A DNA stretch of 64,000 nucleotides from Desulfarculaceae bacterium (GTDB lineage: Bacteria; Desulfobacterota; Desulfarculia; Desulfarculales; Desulfarculaceae). Within the stretch, counting starts at the first letter, position 1, and each line of letters opens with the position of its first letter. The translations under genes were made by a program, and so were the position numbers. The stretch covers positions 868,001 through 932,000 of the forward strand of contig JAHLKT010000001.1 of the NCBI GenBank assembly GCA_020444545.1. Direction: 5' to 3'. The notes beneath the pieces are model-generated. The model searched no databases. It was given only the letters and a program-made list of their open reading frames with translations, and was not told where the DNA came from. Below are positions 24,926 through 33,940 of the stretch, piece after piece.

Positions 24926-26110
24926 ATGAAATCGTTACGGGTTACCTTGGGGCTATTGTTGACCCTGTGCCTGGTGCTGGGGGCCGGGATGGCGCTGGCG
25001 GCGGACACCATCAAGATCACCGCCCAGCAGCCTCTGACCGGCCGCTTCGCCTTCGCGGGCAAGCACATCCACCAGGGCCTGGCCGATTCCATCGCCTATG
25101 CCAACGAGCAGGGCGGGGTGGACGGTCAGAAATTCGAATACATTTATGAGGACACCGGCTACGACCTCAAGCGCGCGGTGGCCAGCTTCAAGAAGATGGT
25201 GGCCAAGTACAGCCCGGTGATGAACTACGGCGAGTCCACCGGCGAGGGCAAGGCCCTGGCCCCGGAGATCAACAGCCGCTACCACCTGGTCTACGGCTCC
25301 ACCAGCTTCTCCCAGGAGCTGGCCGACCGGGCCAAGAACCCCTACTTCTTCGTTTCCGGGCCCACCTACGCCCAGCAGTTCGGCATCCTGCTCAAGTACA
25401 TCGCGGCCCACCCCAAGACCAAGGGACAGGCTCCCACGGTGGCCTTCTTCCACTCGGACACCGAGTTCGGCCGCGACCCCGTCCCCTACGCCCGCGAGAT
25501 GGCCAAGAAGTTGGGCGTCAAGGTGGTGGCCGAGGAAGTGACCGCGGTGGGCGCGGTGGACATCACCAGCCAGCTCTTGGACCTGAAGCGCCACAACCCC
25601 GACTACTGCATCTTCCAAGGCTACGTGGTCCCGCCCATCCCGGCGGTGATCCGCGGGGCCAAGGACTTCGGGCTCAAGACCACCTTCATGGGCACCTTCT
25701 GGACCATGTCCAAGATGCTCCTGGACAAGCTGGGCGCCGACGGCGACGGCTACATGGGCGTGATGCCCTATGCCTACTGGTACCACACCGACGTACCCAT
25801 GATTAAGATCATCCAGGACTTCAACAAGCGGCACCATCCGGACGTGAAGTACCGCCCCAACAGCTACATGCAGGGCTGGTTCACCGGCATGGTCTACGTG
25901 AAGCTGGCCAAGATGTGCAAGGCCAAGGGCCTGCCCATCACCGGGCCCAACCTGAAGAACATGATCCCCCAGGTCAAGGACTGGGACACCCAGGGCTTCG
26001 CGGGCATCGTGAGCTTCAAGCACAGCAACGCCACCGCGGTGGGCAAAGTCTACATCGGCAAGGGCGGCAAGTTCATGCCGGCCTCGGACTGGATCTACCT
26101 GGACAAGTAA
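24926..26110 (+). CDS. Liv-type ABC transporter periplasmic binding protein LivK-like
   Basis: The 394-aa protein has a signal peptide (MKSLRVTLGLLLTLCLVLGA, cleavage near ALA-ADT) and a type I periplasmic binding fold (IKITAQQPLTGRFAFAGKHI, NYGESTGEGKALAPEIN, ALEITSQ-like VDITSQLLDLKRHNPDY). A GAGGAGGGAT site precedes the start. In operons that end with an acyl-CoA ligase, the ligand may be an aromatic or other carboxylic acid instead of a branched-chain amino acid. That is an inference from context, and the binding-site residues do not settle it. Confidence 0.93.
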   Translation: MKSLRVTLGLLLTLCLVLGAGMALAADTIKITAQQPLTGRFAFAGKHIHQGLADSIAYANEQGGVDGQKFEYIYEDTGYDLKRAVASFKKMVAKYSPVMNYGESTGEGKALAPEINSRYHLVYGSTSFSQELADRAKNPYFFVSGPTYAQQFGILLKYIAAHPKTKGQAPTVAFFHSDTEFGRDPVPYAREMAKKLGVKVVAEEVTAVGAVDITSQLLDLKRHNPDYCIFQGYVVPPIPAVIRGAKDFGLKTTFMGTFWTMSKMLLDKLGADGDGYMGVMPYAYWYHTDVPMIKIIQDFNKRHHPDVKYRPNSYMQGWFTGMVYVKLAKMCKAKGLPITGPNLKNMIPQVKDWDTQGFAGIVSFKHSNATAVGKVYIGKGGKFMPASDWIYLDK

Positions 26111-26123
26111 CCCCCACGGCCGA

Positions 26124-26146
26124 GGCGGGGCCCTCGCGGCCCCGCC
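26124..26146 (+). other. Intercistronic hairpin after the Liv binding-protein gene
   Basis: A perfect 9-bp stem (GGCGGGGCC, loop CTCGC, GGCCCCGCC) starts 14 bases after the binding-protein stop and lies before livF. No T-run follows. It is positioned like the hairpins after the other receptor genes in this window. Confidence 0.55.
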
Positions 26147-26193
26147 CGGCCCCACATGAATTTACTAAAGGGAAGCGGGGCGGCCCGATACCT

Positions 26194-27015
26194 ATGGCGG
26201 AACACAACGACGAGCAGGCCATCCTCAAGGTCAACAACATCGAGGTGGTCTACAACCACGTGGTGCTGGTGCTCAAGGGGCTGAGCCTGGTGGTGCCCCA
26301 GGGCCGCATCGTGAGCCTGCTGGGCTCCAACGGGGCGGGCAAGAGCACCACCCTCAAGGCCATCAGCGGTCTGTTGCCTCTCGAGGACGGCGAGATGACC
26401 GACGGGTGGATCGATTTCGAGGGCCAGAGGCTGGGCCAGGACCTGCCCCACGTCCTGGTGCGCAAGGGCATCTTCCAGGTCATGGAGGGGCGGCGCATCT
26501 TCGAGGACCTTACCGTGGAGGAGAACCTCGCCTGCGGGGCCTACACCCGGCGGGACCGGAGCGGGGTCAAGGCCGACCTGGAAAAGTGCTTCACCTACTT
26601 CCCGGTGCTCAAAAGCCGCCTGGGGCGCCTGGCCGGCTACCTGAGCGGCGGCGAGCAGCAGATGCTGGCCATCAGCCGGGCCCTGTTGGCCCGGCCCAAG
26701 CTGATGATGCTCGACGAGCCCTCCCTGGGACTGGCCCCCCTGTTGGTGGAGGAGATTTTCGCCATCATCCAGGAGATCAACCAGAAGGAAGGCACCAGCA
26801 TCCTCCTGGTGGAGCAGAACGCCCAGGTGGCCCTGAGCGTGAGTTCCTACGGCTACATCATGGAAAACGGCCGGGTGGTTTTGGACGGCCCGGTGGAGCG
26901 CCTTTTGGCCGACCAGGACGTGCAGGAGTTCTACCTGGGCCTGGGCCAGGGCGGAGGCCGCAAAAGCTACCGCGAGGTCAAGCATTACAAGCGGAGGAAA
27001 CGGTGGTTGAGCTGA
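26194..27015 (+). CDS. livF: Liv-type ABC transporter ATPase LivF
   Basis: The 273-aa protein starts at ATG 26194; the longer open frame upstream reads through the preceding gene and hairpin. Walker A is GSNGAGKST, the signature YLSGGEQQMLAISRALLARP and Walker B LMMLDEPSLGLAP, with the switch His replaced by Gln in VEQNA, which is normal for LivF. Its last 13 bases overlap the next gene. It is the second nucleotide-binding subunit of the importer. Confidence 0.95.
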   Translation: MAEHNDEQAILKVNNIEVVYNHVVLVLKGLSLVVPQGRIVSLLGSNGAGKSTTLKAISGLLPLEDGEMTDGWIDFEGQRLGQDLPHVLVRKGIFQVMEGRRIFEDLTVEENLACGAYTRRDRSGVKADLEKCFTYFPVLKSRLGRLAGYLSGGEQQMLAISRALLARPKLMMLDEPSLGLAPLLVEEIFAIIQEINQKEGTSILLVEQNAQVALSVSSYGYIMENGRVVLDGPVERLLADQDVQEFYLGLGQGGGRKSYREVKHYKRRKRWLS

Positions 27016-28826
27016 GCGGCAAGACCCTGGGGCAATTTTTCCTGGGGCAGGTGGCCCGGCTCGGTGAGCAGGTGGCCCTGCGCGAGAAGGAATTCGGCAT
27101 CTGGCAGGAGGTGACCTGGAACGGCTACCGTGACCACGTGCAGCACTTCGCCCTGGGGATAAGCGCCCTGGGCTTCGGGCGCGGCGACCACCTGGCCATC
27201 ATCAGCGAGAACTGCCGGGAGTGGCTCTACGCCGACCTGGCGGCGATCTGCCTGGGCGGGGTGTCGGTGGGGGTCTATCCCACCAGCCCCTATCCCGAGG
27301 TCCACTACGTGGTCAAGCACTCGGACAGCAAGCTGGTGGTGGCCGAGGACCAGGAGCAGACCGACAAGATCCTGGAGGTCTGGGACGACCTGCCCCTGGT
27401 GGAAAAGATCATCGTCAAGGACATGAAGGGCCTTAGGCACTACCCCAAAGACATCATCATCTCCTTCGAGGAGGTGGAGGAGCTGGGGCGGGAGCTGGCC
27501 AAGGAGCGGCCCGGCTGGTTCGAGGAGCAGGTGGCCCTGGGCAAGGCCGAGGACGTGAGCATCATGGTCTATACCTCGGGCACCACCGGCAAGCCCAAGG
27601 GGGCCATGATCAACCACGTGAACATCGAGGCCATGACCCTGGGGACCATCGAGGCCATCGGGGCCACGGAGAACGACTCGGTGGTGTCCTATCTGCCCCT
27701 GTGCCACGTGGCCGAGAAGATCTTCAGCCTGTTTTTGCCCATGTACGTGGGCTATCCGGTGAACTTCGCCGAGAGCATCGCCACCATCCAGAGCGACCTT
27801 CGGGAGATCGCGCCCTCGGTGTTTCTGGGCGTGCCGCGCATCTGGGAAAAGCTGCAATCGGCCATCTACATCAACATCAAGGACTCCAGCCGCCTGAAGC
27901 GGTGGCTGTTTAAGCGCTGCTACGCGGTGGGCCGGAAGATGGCCGGCGAGCGTCTGGAGGGCCGGCGGCCGGGCCCGGGCCTTCGGCTGGCCTTCTGGGC
28001 GGCCTACTGGCTCATGCTGCGGGCCCTGCAAAACTTCGTGGGTCTAAGGAAGGTGCGCTTCTGCTTCTCGGCCGCGGCCAAGGTGAGTCCCGACGTGCTG
28101 CGCTTCTTCCACGACCTGGGCATCCGGGTGAAGGAAGGCTACGGCATGACCGAGTCCACCGGCCTGAGCTTCATCCACATGGATGAGGACATCCGCATGG
28201 GCACGGTGGGCAAGCCCATCTCCTGTGTGGAGTTCGCCATCGCCCCGGACGGCGAGCTCTTGAAAAAGGGCCCCCTGATCTTCGTGGGCTACTACAAGAA
28301 CGAGCAGGCCACCGCCGAGGCCATCATCGACGGCTGGCTGCACACCGGCGACGTGGCCGAGGTGGACCAGGCGGGGCACCTGTGCATCGTGGACCGCAAG
28401 AAGGACATCATCATCACCAGCGGCGGCAAGAACATCGCGCCCAGCGAGATCGAGAACGCCCTGAAGGTGAGCCCCTACATCAAGGAGGCCATCGTGATCG
28501 GAGAGGGGCGCAACTACATCGCCGCCCTGATCCAGATCGACTTCGACAACGTGGGCAAGTGGGCCACGGACAACCACATCGCCTACACCAACTTCAAGAA
28601 CCTCTCGCAGAACCCCGAGGTGAACCGCCTGGTGCAGGCCGAGGTGGACCGGGTCAACGCCCAGTTCGCCCGGGTGGAAAACGTGCGCAAGTTCCTGTTG
28701 CTGACCAAGGAGCTGGACCACGACGACGACGAGCTCACCGCCACCATGAAGGTGCGGCGGGCCAACATCTACCAGAAGTTCGCCGAGGAGATCGAGGTGG
28801 TCTACGGCAAGCAGGCCAGGGCCTAG
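27003..28826 (+). CDS. Long-chain-type acyl-CoA ligase (FadD-like)
   Basis: The 607-aa protein starts at GTG 27003, with GGAGGAAA ideally spaced upstream and a 13-base overlap with livF. Motifs: P-loop VYTSGTTGKPKGAMINH, KEGYGMTEST, GWLHTGDVAEVDQAGHL, and DRKKDIIITSGGKNIAPSEI. The basic and aromatic linker around residues 300-345 (RLKRWLFKRC) is typical of the long-chain, membrane-associated branch. It would trap the imported acid as a CoA thioester. As the last gene of the TetR-Liv operon it strongly suggests that the importer carries a carboxylic acid. Confidence 0.92.
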   Translation: MVELSGKTLGQFFLGQVARLGEQVALREKEFGIWQEVTWNGYRDHVQHFALGISALGFGRGDHLAIISENCREWLYADLAAICLGGVSVGVYPTSPYPEVHYVVKHSDSKLVVAEDQEQTDKILEVWDDLPLVEKIIVKDMKGLRHYPKDIIISFEEVEELGRELAKERPGWFEEQVALGKAEDVSIMVYTSGTTGKPKGAMINHVNIEAMTLGTIEAIGATENDSVVSYLPLCHVAEKIFSLFLPMYVGYPVNFAESIATIQSDLREIAPSVFLGVPRIWEKLQSAIYINIKDSSRLKRWLFKRCYAVGRKMAGERLEGRRPGPGLRLAFWAAYWLMLRALQNFVGLRKVRFCFSAAAKVSPDVLRFFHDLGIRVKEGYGMTESTGLSFIHMDEDIRMGTVGKPISCVEFAIAPDGELLKKGPLIFVGYYKNEQATAEAIIDGWLHTGDVAEVDQAGHLCIVDRKKDIIITSGGKNIAPSEIENALKVSPYIKEAIVIGEGRNYIAALIQIDFDNVGKWATDNHIAYTNFKNLSQNPEVNRLVQAEVDRVNAQFARVENVRKFLLLTKELDHDDDELTATMKVRRANIYQKFAEEIEVVYGKQARA

Positions 28827-28876
28827 GGCCGCGCCGCTCCGAATCTTTCCCTAATTTTTGGCTGGAATCTTGCCCA

Positions 28877-28901
28877 CCCCGCGCGGAGCGCCGCGCCGGG
28901 G
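28877..28901. terminator. Hairpin between convergent ligase and IclR genes
   Basis: CCCCGCGCGG at 28877-28886, a four-base loop AGCG and CCGCGCCGGGG form a strong stem with one bulged C. It lies between the convergent stops. T-tracts are poor on both sides, so its efficiency is uncertain. Confidence 0.5.
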
Positions 28902-28911
28902 TTGGGCGGGC

Positions 28912-29682
28912 TCACATGACGGCTTGGCCCATGCTCTGGGAGACTTCCCGGGCGCCCTTGCGGATGATCGCCGCCAGCTCGTCCTGCTTGCTGGAGGTGA
29001 TGCGCGAGATGGGCACCGAGATGCTCATGGCCGCGACCATCTTGCCGGTGTGGCTGTACACCGGGGCCGAGACGCAGCGGATGTCGGTGTTGGACTCGCA
29101 GTCGTCGTAGGACAGGCCCCGCCTGCGGATGACCGCCAGCTCGTGCTTAAGCTGGGCCAGGGAGACGATGCTGTTCTCGGTCATCCTCTCCAGCTGGTCC
29201 CGGCCGTGGTAGAGCTCGTCGATCTCCTGGTCGGAGAGGCTCGATAGCATCATCTTGCCCACGGCGGTGCAATGGGCCGGCAGCCGGGAGCCCACCCGCG
29301 AGACCAGGCGCACCATCTTGGAGCAGTCCACCTTGGCCACGAACACCGCCTCGATGCCGTCCAGGATGGCCATCTGCACCGTCTCGTCGCAATTGGCCAC
29401 GATCTCCTCGGCCACCTTGCGCCCTTCGCTGATCAGATCCAGCTTGGCCGCGTAGACGTTGCCCAGCTCCAGGACCTTGGGGCCCAGGAACACCTTGTTG
29501 GATTGCTTCTCGTCCCGCCGCAGATAGCCCACGTGCAACAAGGTGTTCACCAGCTCGTGGGCGGTGGTGCGCGGAAAGCCCAGACGTTCGACTATCTCCG
29601 GGACCGACAGGGGGCACTGCTCGGCCAGGAAAAGCTCCAGAACGCTGAGGGCGCGGGCTACCGAGGGGATTACGCGCGGCAA
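28912..29682 (-). CDS. IclR-family regulator divergent from the 2-oxoacid oxidoreductase operon
   Basis: The 256-aa protein has a winged helix (LSVPEIVERLGFPRTTAHELV) and an effector domain (AIDGIEAVFVAKVDCSKMVR-like AILDGIEAVFVAKV, GSRLPAHCTAVGKMMLSSL, SYDDCESNTDIRCVSAPVYS). The length is normal for IclR. It is divergent from the gene at 30019 across a 336-bp AT-richer gap, so it most likely controls the oxidoreductase-TRAP operon and itself. Confidence 0.92.
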   Translation of the reverse strand: MPRVIPSVARALSVLELFLAEQCPLSVPEIVERLGFPRTTAHELVNTLLHVGYLRRDEKQSNKVFLGPKVLELGNVYAAKLDLISEGRKVAEEIVANCDETVQMAILDGIEAVFVAKVDCSKMVRLVSRVGSRLPAHCTAVGKMMLSSLSDQEIDELYHGRDQLERMTENSIVSLAQLKHELAVIRRRGLSYDDCESNTDIRCVSAPVYSHTGKMVAAMSISVPISRITSSKQDELAAIIRKGAREVSQSMGQAVM

Positions 29683-30018
29683 TTAATCATCCATTTTAAG
29701 TAGATATTCCCGGCGGACGGTCTAGCAACCATATCAGGCCGCCGTGGCCCAGTAAAGCACGCTCATGTGCGAAATGTCAAACGGCGTACCAAATGCCGAA
29801 ATTCATTTGCCAATCGGGTTTACAGCAAAAAAAGCGGTTAATCAAGCAGATTGTGGTTTACACCCGATCAAGGGATTTGTTAGTTTGTCTGAAATGCGGG
29901 GCAACGTTCAGAATACCGAACAATAGCCAAGCGGGGGTGGGGGCCACTGGCCGGCCGCTTCCGCCAAGGCTTTGCGGACTTGAGGCGAAACGGCCGCGCA
30001 TCAACAAGGGGTCTTTCG
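29683..30018. promoter_or_regulatory. Divergent regulatory region upstream of the 2-oxoacid oxidoreductase operon
   Basis: This 336-bp gap is AT-rich compared with its flanks. It contains inverted repeats AAATG...CATTT (29791-29795, 29804-29808) and GTTC-N8-GAAC near 29909-29924, which are candidate sites for the divergent IclR protein. An 81-codon open frame crosses it but lacks a ribosome-binding site and has unusual composition, so I do not call it a gene. Confidence 0.45.
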
Positions 30019-30570
30019 ATGCATGGAATAAGGATTGACGGCCGGGGGGGCCAAGGGGCGGTCTTGGCATCCAAGATGCTGGCCCAGGCCTTTTACCGTC
30101 AGGGTTTCTGGGTGCAGGCCTTTCCCGCCTTTGGCATGGAACGGCGCGGCGCCCCGGTTTCGGCCTACGTCCGGGTGGACGAAAAGCCGATCCTCAGACG
30201 AGGCCGCATCGAGACCGCCCAGACGGTCATCGCGCTGGACCCCGCCCTGCTGGAGATGATCGAGGTAACCCACGGCTTGGCCGAGGGCGGGCTGCTCTTG
30301 CTCAACCACACCGAGAAGCCCCAGGACGTGGGCCTGGCGGGCTCCTTCCGCATGGCCACCCTGGACGCCACCAAGCTGGCCCTGGCCCACCGCCTGGGCT
30401 CCAGCTCCTCGCCCATCGTGAACACCGTGGTGCTGGGCGCCTTTGCCAAGCTCGACCCGGACCTGGAGCTGCAAAACGTCCTGGGGGCCATCGAGCAATA
30501 CACCCCGGCCAAGGTCGAAGCCAACGTTGAGGCGGCCCGGCAGGCCTTCGACGCCGTGGTCAAAGGGTAG
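30019..30570 (+). CDS. 2-oxoacid:ferredoxin oxidoreductase, gamma subunit
   Basis: The 183-aa protein starts at ATG 30019 with AAGGGG eight bases upstream. The gamma-subunit fold is clear: HGIRIDGRGGQGAVLASKML, FPAFGMERRGAPVSAYVRV, and VNTVVLGAFAKL. Gamma subunits bind CoA and complete the alpha-beta catalytic core of pyruvate-type oxidoreductases. It heads a tightly packed four-gene operon, with the next start seven bases on. Confidence 0.93.
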   Translation: MHGIRIDGRGGQGAVLASKMLAQAFYRQGFWVQAFPAFGMERRGAPVSAYVRVDEKPILRRGRIETAQTVIALDPALLEMIEVTHGLAEGGLLLLNHTEKPQDVGLAGSFRMATLDATKLALAHRLGSSSSPIVNTVVLGAFAKLDPDLELQNVLGAIEQYTPAKVEANVEAARQAFDAVVKG

Positions 30571-30577
30571 GCGCGCC

Positions 30578-31768
30578 GTGAACCACAAAAACGATATAAC
30601 CACCATGGCCGCCCTGCCCAAGGTGCCCATCACCAGCGGGGACATGGATTTCAACCGCACCGGGCTCTGGCGCTACCTGATGCCCGCGGTGCAGGAGCGG
30701 ACGGCTCCCTGCCAGGCAGCCTGCCCCCTGGGAATGCCCTCCCCGGACTTCATCAACGATCTGCTCCGCCAGGACGGCGCCCAGGCCCTGGGCCGGGTGC
30801 TGGCGGTGAACCCCCTGCCCGGGGTGACCGGGCGGCTGTGCTACCACCCCTGCCAGGCCAAGTGCCTGCGCAAGGAACTGGACCATAACCTGAAGATTCA
30901 GATGCTGGAGCGGCACCTGGCCGACACCGCGTCGGAGCCGGCAACGGCCGGCCGCAACCAGACGGGGCCCGCGGCGGCGGTTTTGGGCGCGGGGCCTCTG
31001 GGCCTGGCCGCGGCTTACTTCCTGGGCCTGGCCGGGCTAACGGTGAGCCTGATCGATCCCCTGGAGCAGCCGGGCGGTTTCCTTACCAGCCTGGAGCCGG
31101 GCAAGCTGAGCCCCGAGGCCCTGGGCCGCGAGAGCGCGCGCCTTATCCGCCTGGCCGGGCTCAAGCCGGTCATGGGCGCGGAGTTCGCCGCCCTGGCCGC
31201 CGAGGGCCCGGGCGACGGCTGGGCCCTGGTCATCCACGACCAGAGCGCCCACGCCCCCGATAGCACCCCCGGCCAAAGCCTGGCCGATTTGGCGACGCGG
31301 CTTGTCCCGGGCCCCATCCGGCTGGACAGCGCCGCGCTGTGCCCCAACGGGGCCTACAAGGCCAGCCAGGTGGCCCTGGCCCTGGCCGCCGGACGCGAGC
31401 TGGCGGCCCTGGCCCTGAGCGACCTGGGCATGGCCGCGCAAAGCCAAGAGCTGCAGGAGTTGGGCGAGGGCCCCCGGGCCGGGGAGCCCGTAAAGGCCGA
31501 GGAGATCCGTTACGACCTGTTCGAGGCCGCCGGGCCCGGGCCGGAGGGGGACGCCTTTGCCAGCGAGGAGCAGGCCCTGGCCGAGGCCGGGCGCTGCCTC
31601 TCCTGCGGCCACTGCAACCTCTGCGGCCGCTGCATGGTTTTCTGTCCGGACGTGTCACTGAGCGTGAACCCGCAAGGAACCGCGCCGGAGGTGGATGAGA
31701 TGCACTGCAAAGGCTGCGGAATCTGCGCCCACGAATGCCCCCGGCGGGCGCTGGTGATGACGCGATGA
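30578..31768 (+). CDS. GltD-like protein fused to a two-cluster ferredoxin; delta-like subunit of the oxidoreductase
   Basis: The 396-aa protein starts at GTG 30578 (GGGTAGG just upstream). An N-terminal Cys-rich domain (APCQAACPLGMPSPDFINDL, YHPCQAKCLRKELD) matches the cluster-binding N-terminus of GltD-type proteins. A Rossmann FAD-binding motif follows (VLGAGPLGLAAAYFLGLAGL), and the C-terminus has two [4Fe-4S] motifs (CLSCGHCNLCGRCMVFCP, CKGCGICAHECP) as in PorD. The segment between is shorter than in GltD. I see no second Rossmann GxGxxA for NAD(P)H and only a degenerate FAD signature (LCPNGAYKASQVALALAAGR). It probably works as a ferredoxin-like electron outlet with a reduced or reorganised flavin module. 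Its stop overlaps the alpha-subunit start (ATGA). Confidence 0.8.
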   Translation: MNHKNDITTMAALPKVPITSGDMDFNRTGLWRYLMPAVQERTAPCQAACPLGMPSPDFINDLLRQDGAQALGRVLAVNPLPGVTGRLCYHPCQAKCLRKELDHNLKIQMLERHLADTASEPATAGRNQTGPAAAVLGAGPLGLAAAYFLGLAGLTVSLIDPLEQPGGFLTSLEPGKLSPEALGRESARLIRLAGLKPVMGAEFAALAAEGPGDGWALVIHDQSAHAPDSTPGQSLADLATRLVPGPIRLDSAALCPNGAYKASQVALALAAGRELAALALSDLGMAAQSQELQELGEGPRAGEPVKAEEIRYDLFEAAGPGPEGDAFASEEQALAEAGRCLSCGHCNLCGRCMVFCPDVSLSVNPQGTAPEVDEMHCKGCGICAHECPRRALVMTR

Positions 31769-32934
31769 GCACCAACAAGCTGCTGACCGGGACCGAAACC
31801 GCCGCCCAGGCCGCGCTGCTGGCCAGGGTGGACGTGGTGCCCGCCTATCCCATCACTCCCCAGACCGTGATCGTGGAGACCCTGGCGGAGATGATCGGGA
31901 GCGGCGAGCTGGACGCCGCCTACATCAACGTGGAATCCGAGCACTCGGCCATGGCCAGCTGCATCGGAGCCGCCGCTGCCGGGGCCCGGGCCTTCACCGC
32001 CACCTCGTCCCAGGGCCTGGCCCTGATGCACGAGGTGCTGCACTACGCGGCCAACGGCCGGATGCCCATCGTGATGGTAAACGCCAACCGCGCCCTGGCC
32101 CCGCCCTGGAACCTCTACTGCGACCAGTCCGACTCCCTGGCCCAGCGGGACACCGGCTGGCTCCAGTACTACTGCGCCGATTGCCAGGACGTCCTGGACT
32201 CCATCCTGGTGGCCTACAAGGTGGCCGAAGAGGTCTCCCTGCCGGTGATGATCAACCTGGACGCCTTCTACCTGACCCACACCTCCGAGGCGGTGGAGCT
32301 GCCGGACCAGGAGGCGGTGGACGCCTTCATCCCCAAACAGATCAAGGCCGTCATGGACACCGAGCACCCCGCCACCTACGGCAACGTGTGCGGGCCCGAG
32401 CTCTACACCTCCATCCGCTACAACCGGCACTACGACGCAGTGGGGGCCCTGGAAAGCTGGCAGCGGGCCTCCCAGGCCTATGCCCAGGCCTTCGGGCGCT
32501 CCTGCCCCCCGGTGCAGACCTACAAGACCGAGGACGCCGAGACGATCCTGGTGGTGGCCGGTTCGGCCTCCGGCGCCCTGAGGCTGGCCGTGGACCAGAT
32601 GCGCGAGCAAGGCCACGCCGCCGGGATGCTGCGCCTGGCCATGCTGCGCCCCTTCCCCGGGGAGATGATCGCCCGGGCGGTGGGCGGCGCCAAGCGCCTG
32701 GTGGTGGTGGAGCGGGGGGTTTCCAGCGGCATGGGCGGCATCGTGGGCCAGGAGCTCAAGGCCGCCCTGTTCGGCCGCCCCGGCGGCCTGGATATCTGGA
32801 GCCTGTTCGCGGGGTTGGGCGGCAAGGACATCGTGCCCGAAGAGATAGCCGCCGAAGCGCTGGCCATCGCGGCCGGAAAGCCCAGCGGCCCCGAGCATGG
32901 GGATCACTGCATATGGACGGGGCTACTGCCATGA
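31765..32934 (+). CDS. 2-oxoacid:ferredoxin oxidoreductase, alpha subunit
   Basis: The 389-aa protein starts at the ATG overlapping the previous stop. Domain I carries VVPAYPITPQTVIVETLAEM and the conserved IGAAAAGARAFTATSSQGLA. Domain II ends with LRPFPGEMIARAVGGAKRLV and VVERGVSSGMGG. This is the PorA fold, which binds the 2-oxoacid and CoA together with beta and gamma. The RxxDSxxA-type region reads CDQSDSLAQRDTGWLQYYC. Pyruvate is one possible substrate; branched-chain or other 2-oxoacids are equally possible. Confidence 0.93.
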   Translation: MSTNKLLTGTETAAQAALLARVDVVPAYPITPQTVIVETLAEMIGSGELDAAYINVESEHSAMASCIGAAAAGARAFTATSSQGLALMHEVLHYAANGRMPIVMVNANRALAPPWNLYCDQSDSLAQRDTGWLQYYCADCQDVLDSILVAYKVAEEVSLPVMINLDAFYLTHTSEAVELPDQEAVDAFIPKQIKAVMDTEHPATYGNVCGPELYTSIRYNRHYDAVGALESWQRASQAYAQAFGRSCPPVQTYKTEDAETILVVAGSASGALRLAVDQMREQGHAAGMLRLAMLRPFPGEMIARAVGGAKRLVVVERGVSSGMGGIVGQELKAALFGRPGGLDIWSLFAGLGGKDIVPEEIAAEALAIAAGKPSGPEHGDHCIWTGLLP

Positions 32935-33812
32935 CCAATACGGCGCTCACGCAAGACATCATGGGGCCGGGCCACCTGGCCTGCGCCGGTTGCGGCGCGG
33001 CCATCGCCATGCGCCACGCCATGGAGGCCCTGGGCCCCAAGACCAACATCGTGGTGCCGGCGGGCTGCTGGTCCACCTTCATCGGGGTCTACCCCAACAG
33101 CTGCCTCAGGGTGCCGGTGATGTCGGTGGCCTTCGCCACCACCGCCGCCACGGCCTCGGGCCTCAAGGCCGGGCTGGAACGGATGGGACGGGGCGAGGAG
33201 ACCGTGCTGGCCTGGGCCGGCGACGGCGGCACCTTCGACATCGGCATCCAGGCGCTGTCCGGCGCGGCCGAGCGCAACGAGGACATCATCTTCGTGTGCT
33301 ACGACAACGAGGCCTACATGAACACCGGCATCCAGCGCTCCTCGGCCACCCCGCCGGGAGCCTGGACCACCACCACGCCGGAAAGCGCCCTGAAGAGCCA
33401 GCGCAAGAAGAACATGGTGGCCATCATGGCCGCCCATGGGGTGCCCTACGCCGCCACCGCGTCCATCGCCTACCCCGAGGACTTCATGGCCAAAATGGCC
33501 AAGGCCAACTCCATCCGGGGCACCAAGTTCATCCACCTGTTCGCCTCTTGCCCCACCGGCTGGCGGCACGGGTCGGAGCTTTCGGTGGAGGTGGCGGCCC
33601 GGGCGGTGAAAAGCCGGGTGTTCCCGCTCTACGAAGTGATGGACGGCGAAGAGTGGCGGATGAGCCCAATGCCCGCCAAGGAGCCGGTCTCGGAATATCT
33701 GAGGATGCAAGGCAGGTTCAAGGCCATGGGACCTGAAATCGAGGCGGAGTTCCAGCGCGGGGTCGACCGAAGCTGGAAGAGCCTGGCCCGGAAATGCGCG
33801 CCCAGCGCCTGA
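32931..33812 (+). CDS. 2-oxoacid:ferredoxin oxidoreductase, beta subunit (TPP-binding)
   Basis: The 293-aa protein starts at ATG 32931 (ATGA overlap with alpha). The thiamine-diphosphate motif is GDGGTFDIGIQALSGAAERN followed by YDNEAYMNTGIQRS. The N-terminal HLACAGCGAAIAMRH supplies cysteines for the proximal [4Fe-4S] cluster, and VPAGCWSTF contributes another. With alpha, gamma and the ferredoxin-bearing delta-like protein it should oxidatively decarboxylate a 2-oxoacid to acyl-CoA and reduced ferredoxin. Confidence 0.94.
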   Translation: MTNTALTQDIMGPGHLACAGCGAAIAMRHAMEALGPKTNIVVPAGCWSTFIGVYPNSCLRVPVMSVAFATTAATASGLKAGLERMGRGEETVLAWAGDGGTFDIGIQALSGAAERNEDIIFVCYDNEAYMNTGIQRSSATPPGAWTTTTPESALKSQRKKNMVAIMAAHGVPYAATASIAYPEDFMAKMAKANSIRGTKFIHLFASCPTGWRHGSELSVEVAARAVKSRVFPLYEVMDGEEWRMSPMPAKEPVSEYLRMQGRFKAMGPEIEAEFQRGVDRSWKSLARKCAPSA

Positions 33813-33940
33813 GGCATGGGAGCCCCGGGGCCCTCACGCCAAGCGCGGCGAATTTTTCCTTAACGGCAACGCCTATAAATGTTAACCATTGACGACTTAG
33901 CAACTGTGGATACCTAAAACCAGGGAAGGGGAGGAGAAGT

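Noticed and set aside
25915-26193. Longer start for livF within the preceding gene
   Set aside because: The added 93 residues are an out-of-frame reading of the binding protein and the hairpin; the ATG at 26194 matches the LivF N-terminus.
29793-30038. 81-codon open frame with a CxxC in the IclR/oxidoreductase gap
   Set aside because: No ribosome-binding site; it runs past the start of the gamma subunit in another frame, and its composition fits regulatory DNA.
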